A stretch of DNA of 64,000 nt from Apiotrichum sp. Y4204 (lineage: Eukaryota > Basidiomycota > Tremellomycetes > Trichosporonales > Trichosporonaceae), in contig JAMYHL010000013.1 in the NCBI GenBank assembly GCA_025531455.1, positions 434,001 to 498,000 of the forward strand. Reading direction: 5' to 3'. The position numbers and the translations under genes are program-made. Below, one piece after another: positions 61,601 through 64,000 of the stretch. A model generated the notes under the pieces. It ran no database searches and was not told the DNA's origin. It saw only the letters and a list, made by a program, of their open reading frames with translations. How positions within the stretch are numbered: position 1 is the stretch's first letter; each line of letters starts with the position of its first letter.

Positions 61601-64000
61601 CCTCCTCGGCATCATCCGCAAAGCGAGCGAGCTCCTGCGAAGCGGTGCCAACGTGGTCGTCCGCGCGGACCTCGTTCCAGTCAAAGACGTTAAAGTTGAG
61701 AACATCGGAAAGCGAGTTGACAAGGATAAAGTGAGTCTCTCCAAAGGTAGGGTTGGTGCTGCTCATAACAGTCTTGGTGCGGGCAACGGGAGGCTTGGCA
61801 CCAAGCGACAGCGCAACGTAGGGGTCGGGAGCGCCGCCGCCAATCTTGGTAGACTTGATGTTGTGGGCGTCGAGAATGGTAACCTTGAGGACACCAATGG
61901 CGGCATCGAGCGGCTCACCGGAGAGGATCTGCTCGAGGTCGAGGGTGAAGACGTTGGGGTCGTACATCATGGGGCCGAGAGCACCGTGAACCTGGCTGTG
62001 GATGAAGGGCTCGAGACCGGGGATGTTGTTGATATCAAAGCCAAGGGTCTCGCCACCAATGGGCTTGAGGACAAAGTCAAAGTGGGGCTTCTCGAGGAAG
62101 CTCATCTCGACCTTTTGGACGTGGGGCATGGCGGACATGAGCTTGAGCTTGATGCTAGGCGTCAGTGGGGTCAATGGCTCTATACACACCGCATCTTGCC
62201 GGAAAAGTTGATATCCTCGACGAGAATAGGCATGCCGGTTGACACAAAGCCCTTGCCAAGACGGATGGTGAGGACAACCTTGGGGTTGACACGGCTGGCG
62301 AGCTGGAGGGGGGTTACGTCCTGGATGTCGTTGGGGGTGAATGAAATGGCCCAGTCCATGACAACCTCGTCGTTGGGGCTGGAGGTTAGTACTGCGGAGT
62401 GCGCCGAATCGCCACTTACGTCTTGGGGAATGTGCGGACAGAGTCGATACGGGGAGCCTTGTTGCCGACTGCATGTCAGATCGAGATGGAGGAGCGTACG
62501 CACGAGTGAAGGTAGTCAGACGGATGCTCTCGAGGAACGCAGGAGTCGAGTTGACGAGGGCAGAGTCGACAGAGGACACAATGGTGGCCGAAAGAATGGG
62601 CTCGTACCTGGGATTAGAGATGCCACACATCTTCACTTACATGAGCCAGAAACGGTCAAGGAAGCCGTTGAGCCAGTCGGCGCTCTCCGTCTCGGTGACG
62701 AGGCGCGTCTTGACAAGCTCGCGCTGAATGTCGTCGCGAGCATAGCGGCGAGTGCGTTCGATAGAAAGATTGTACGCAGTTGAGCAGAACGCAAGGACAA
62801 TAAAGATCCAGCCCCAGCCAAGGTGGAGCCAGGAGATGAATCGAGTAGCGAGGACGGCGACGACAATCTGTGGTGAGAATTGGATGTGTGGCAGACACTC
62901 ACGATGCCGGCGTTGTGCCACCACTTGCCGTAGTACTGGTCCTTGCTGTGGGGTTAGCCAAGGCTTCTCAGTCTTTGCCACACTTACAGGAAGGTCGAGA
63001 GGATGTTTAGCTCCTCTGCAGTCTTCTTGTCACGGACACCGCCTTCGGGGCCGCCAACTTCCTTCCAGCCGATAGGCATCTGGGGTGTGAGCCACAAGTT
63101 GTTGACATTCCACTTACCCAGTCAGGAACGCCGGGGAGGACGGTCTTGGGGATCGTGCCAGGAATGTCATCCTCCTGTTCAAGTGGAAGCGAAGTGTGAG
63201 AGCGAGTGCAATGAGAGCGAAAGAGAGGGCGTGTCAGCATCGGACATGGCGGAAGTGCGTTATATCTGGAGATATCGAACGACTGCAGTAGAAGACATGG
63301 GAGGACATACCGTGGGCTCCTTGACCTGCTTGGACGCCTTGGCAGCGTCGGCCAGAGAGACGGTGGGCTTGGGGACGTTGCCAGAGGTCGAAGTGTCGAT
63401 GGCAACGGCTGTTCGTGTGAGCTGGGTTCCCAAGAAGCGTGCGAATCAGTGATTGTTGCGAATACTCACCACGGGCCCCGCTGTCCGTGTCCTTGAGCGA
63501 ACCCATGCCGGGCACAGAGCCGACAAAGTTCTTGGCTCCGCCGGCGACCGCGCCAACACCGTCGAACGCGGCGCCGCCAACAGCACCAACGCCCTTCACG
63601 ACACCGCCGCCGACGGTTCCAACGCCTTTCGCGACACCACCGCCGACGGTTCCGACGCCCTTAACAACACCACCGCCGACGGTTCCGACCCCTTTAACAA
63701 CGCCGCCGCCGACGGTTCCGACACCCTTGGTCACGCCCTTGCCGAGCGCCTTGGGCGCGCCGAAGACGCCCTTGAAGCCGCCCCGCTTGGTCGCGGCAGC
63801 CTTGTCGGCCGGCGAGGCATCGGGGTCAAACGCCTGCGGTCAGTGTTGAACCTTCTCACGAGGCTGCCTCAACGCACATGAACAGTCGCGCCGTCGGCAA
63901 CGTCCTGGGCGACGACAGGTGCGATGGCGGCCTTCTCGTGTGTGGGGATGCCGGCGGGGGCGGCGTTGTCGGCGTTCCCTCCCCCGTTGGGGAACGCGTA
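58626..64000 (-). CDS. TCB: tricalbin (ER-plasma membrane tether), 5' partial
   Basis: Exons 63878-64000 (cut by the edge), 63470-63833, 63311-63408, 63118-63174, 62988-63079, 62903-62945, 62641-62867, 62504-62607, 62420-62468, 62190-62378 and 58626-62154 give 1624 residues. Order: a glycine-rich tandem repeat, a hairpin-like membrane segment (IVVAVLATRFISWL to FIVLAFCSTAY), an SMP lipid-transfer domain (WLNGFLDRFWLMYEP to LEQIL, including IPGLEPFIH), then five to six C2 domains, several with Ca-binding-type motifs (GGKSDPYVRV, LNPVWDQ, LNPVWNETFDV). The C2 near 60100-60300 lacks these motifs. Tricalbins anchor cortical ER to the plasma membrane and move lipids. Ten introns, three of exactly 35 nt, cluster in the 5' part. 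The 5' end lies beyond the window. Confidence 0.93.
63564..63728 (-). repeat. 33-nt coding tandem repeat in tricalbin
   Basis: Five 33-nt units encode an 11-residue repeat, KGVGTVGGGVV, with the last degenerate. It sits N-terminal to the membrane segment. The DNA units are nearly identical, so copy number is likely variable. Confidence 0.85.

Noticed and set aside
59400..62783. 1127-codon open frame on the plus strand opposite tricalbin
   Set aside because: It mirrors the tricalbin exons, which have clear SMP and C2 domains. Strong G/C third-position bias in the real gene suppresses stops on the opposite strand, and the antisense peptide shows no domain.

Overview
The window looks like nuclear DNA of a GC-rich basidiomycete yeast, most likely a tremellomycete (Trichosporonales-like). 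The evidence is eukaryotic: genes split by many very short GT-AG introns with a CTRAC branch site almost touching the acceptor, intron-bearing tRNA genes, and typical fungal families (Ice2, Dre2, tricalbin, Swa2 auxilin, Pho85-type cyclin). This placement is inferred from intron style and gene content, not from a database match.

Layout. 1-3448: 3' part of a gene (+) joining a DUF1992 (DNAJC28-like) region to an ABC1/ADCK2 (Cqd1-like) atypical kinase. 3449-11129: gene-poor DNA in which I can reconstruct one 65-codon gene cut into five tiny exons (8938-10364, -). 11130-12485: Pcl/Pho80-type cyclin (-). 12486-26804: a 14 kb gene desert with simple repeats and one tRNA-Pro. 26805-31655: large disordered protein ending in a RING-H2 finger (-). 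34062-35892: six-repeat kelch protein (-) with a long AUG-free leader. 39283-40385: RMP1/Nepro-like RNase MRP protein (+), convergent with a Ser/Thr kinase (40573-43409, -). 45965-48770: auxilin (-). 49184-51040: mitochondrial PP2C of the pyruvate dehydrogenase phosphatase type (-), head to head with ICE2 (51295-52696, +), which converges on DUS1 (52796-54639, -). 56510-57665: DRE2 (+). 58059-58148: tRNA-Ser(GCU). 58626-64000: tricalbin (-), running off the right edge.

The genes are mostly unrelated housekeeping functions: mitochondrial lipid/quinone handling and PDH control (ABC1 kinase, PP2C), ER shape and ER-plasma membrane contact (Ice2, tricalbin), clathrin uncoating (auxilin), RNA processing and modification (RMP1, Dus1), Fe-S assembly (Dre2), ubiquitin and cell-cycle regulation (RING protein, cyclin, kinase). 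No operon-like system, CRISPR, intact transposon or biosynthetic cluster is visible. The most unusual things are the fusion kinase, the micro-exon gene hidden in the desert, the roughly 35-nt introns and the kelch gene's AUG-free leader. Exon coordinates were worked out by hand from splice signals and reading-frame phase.
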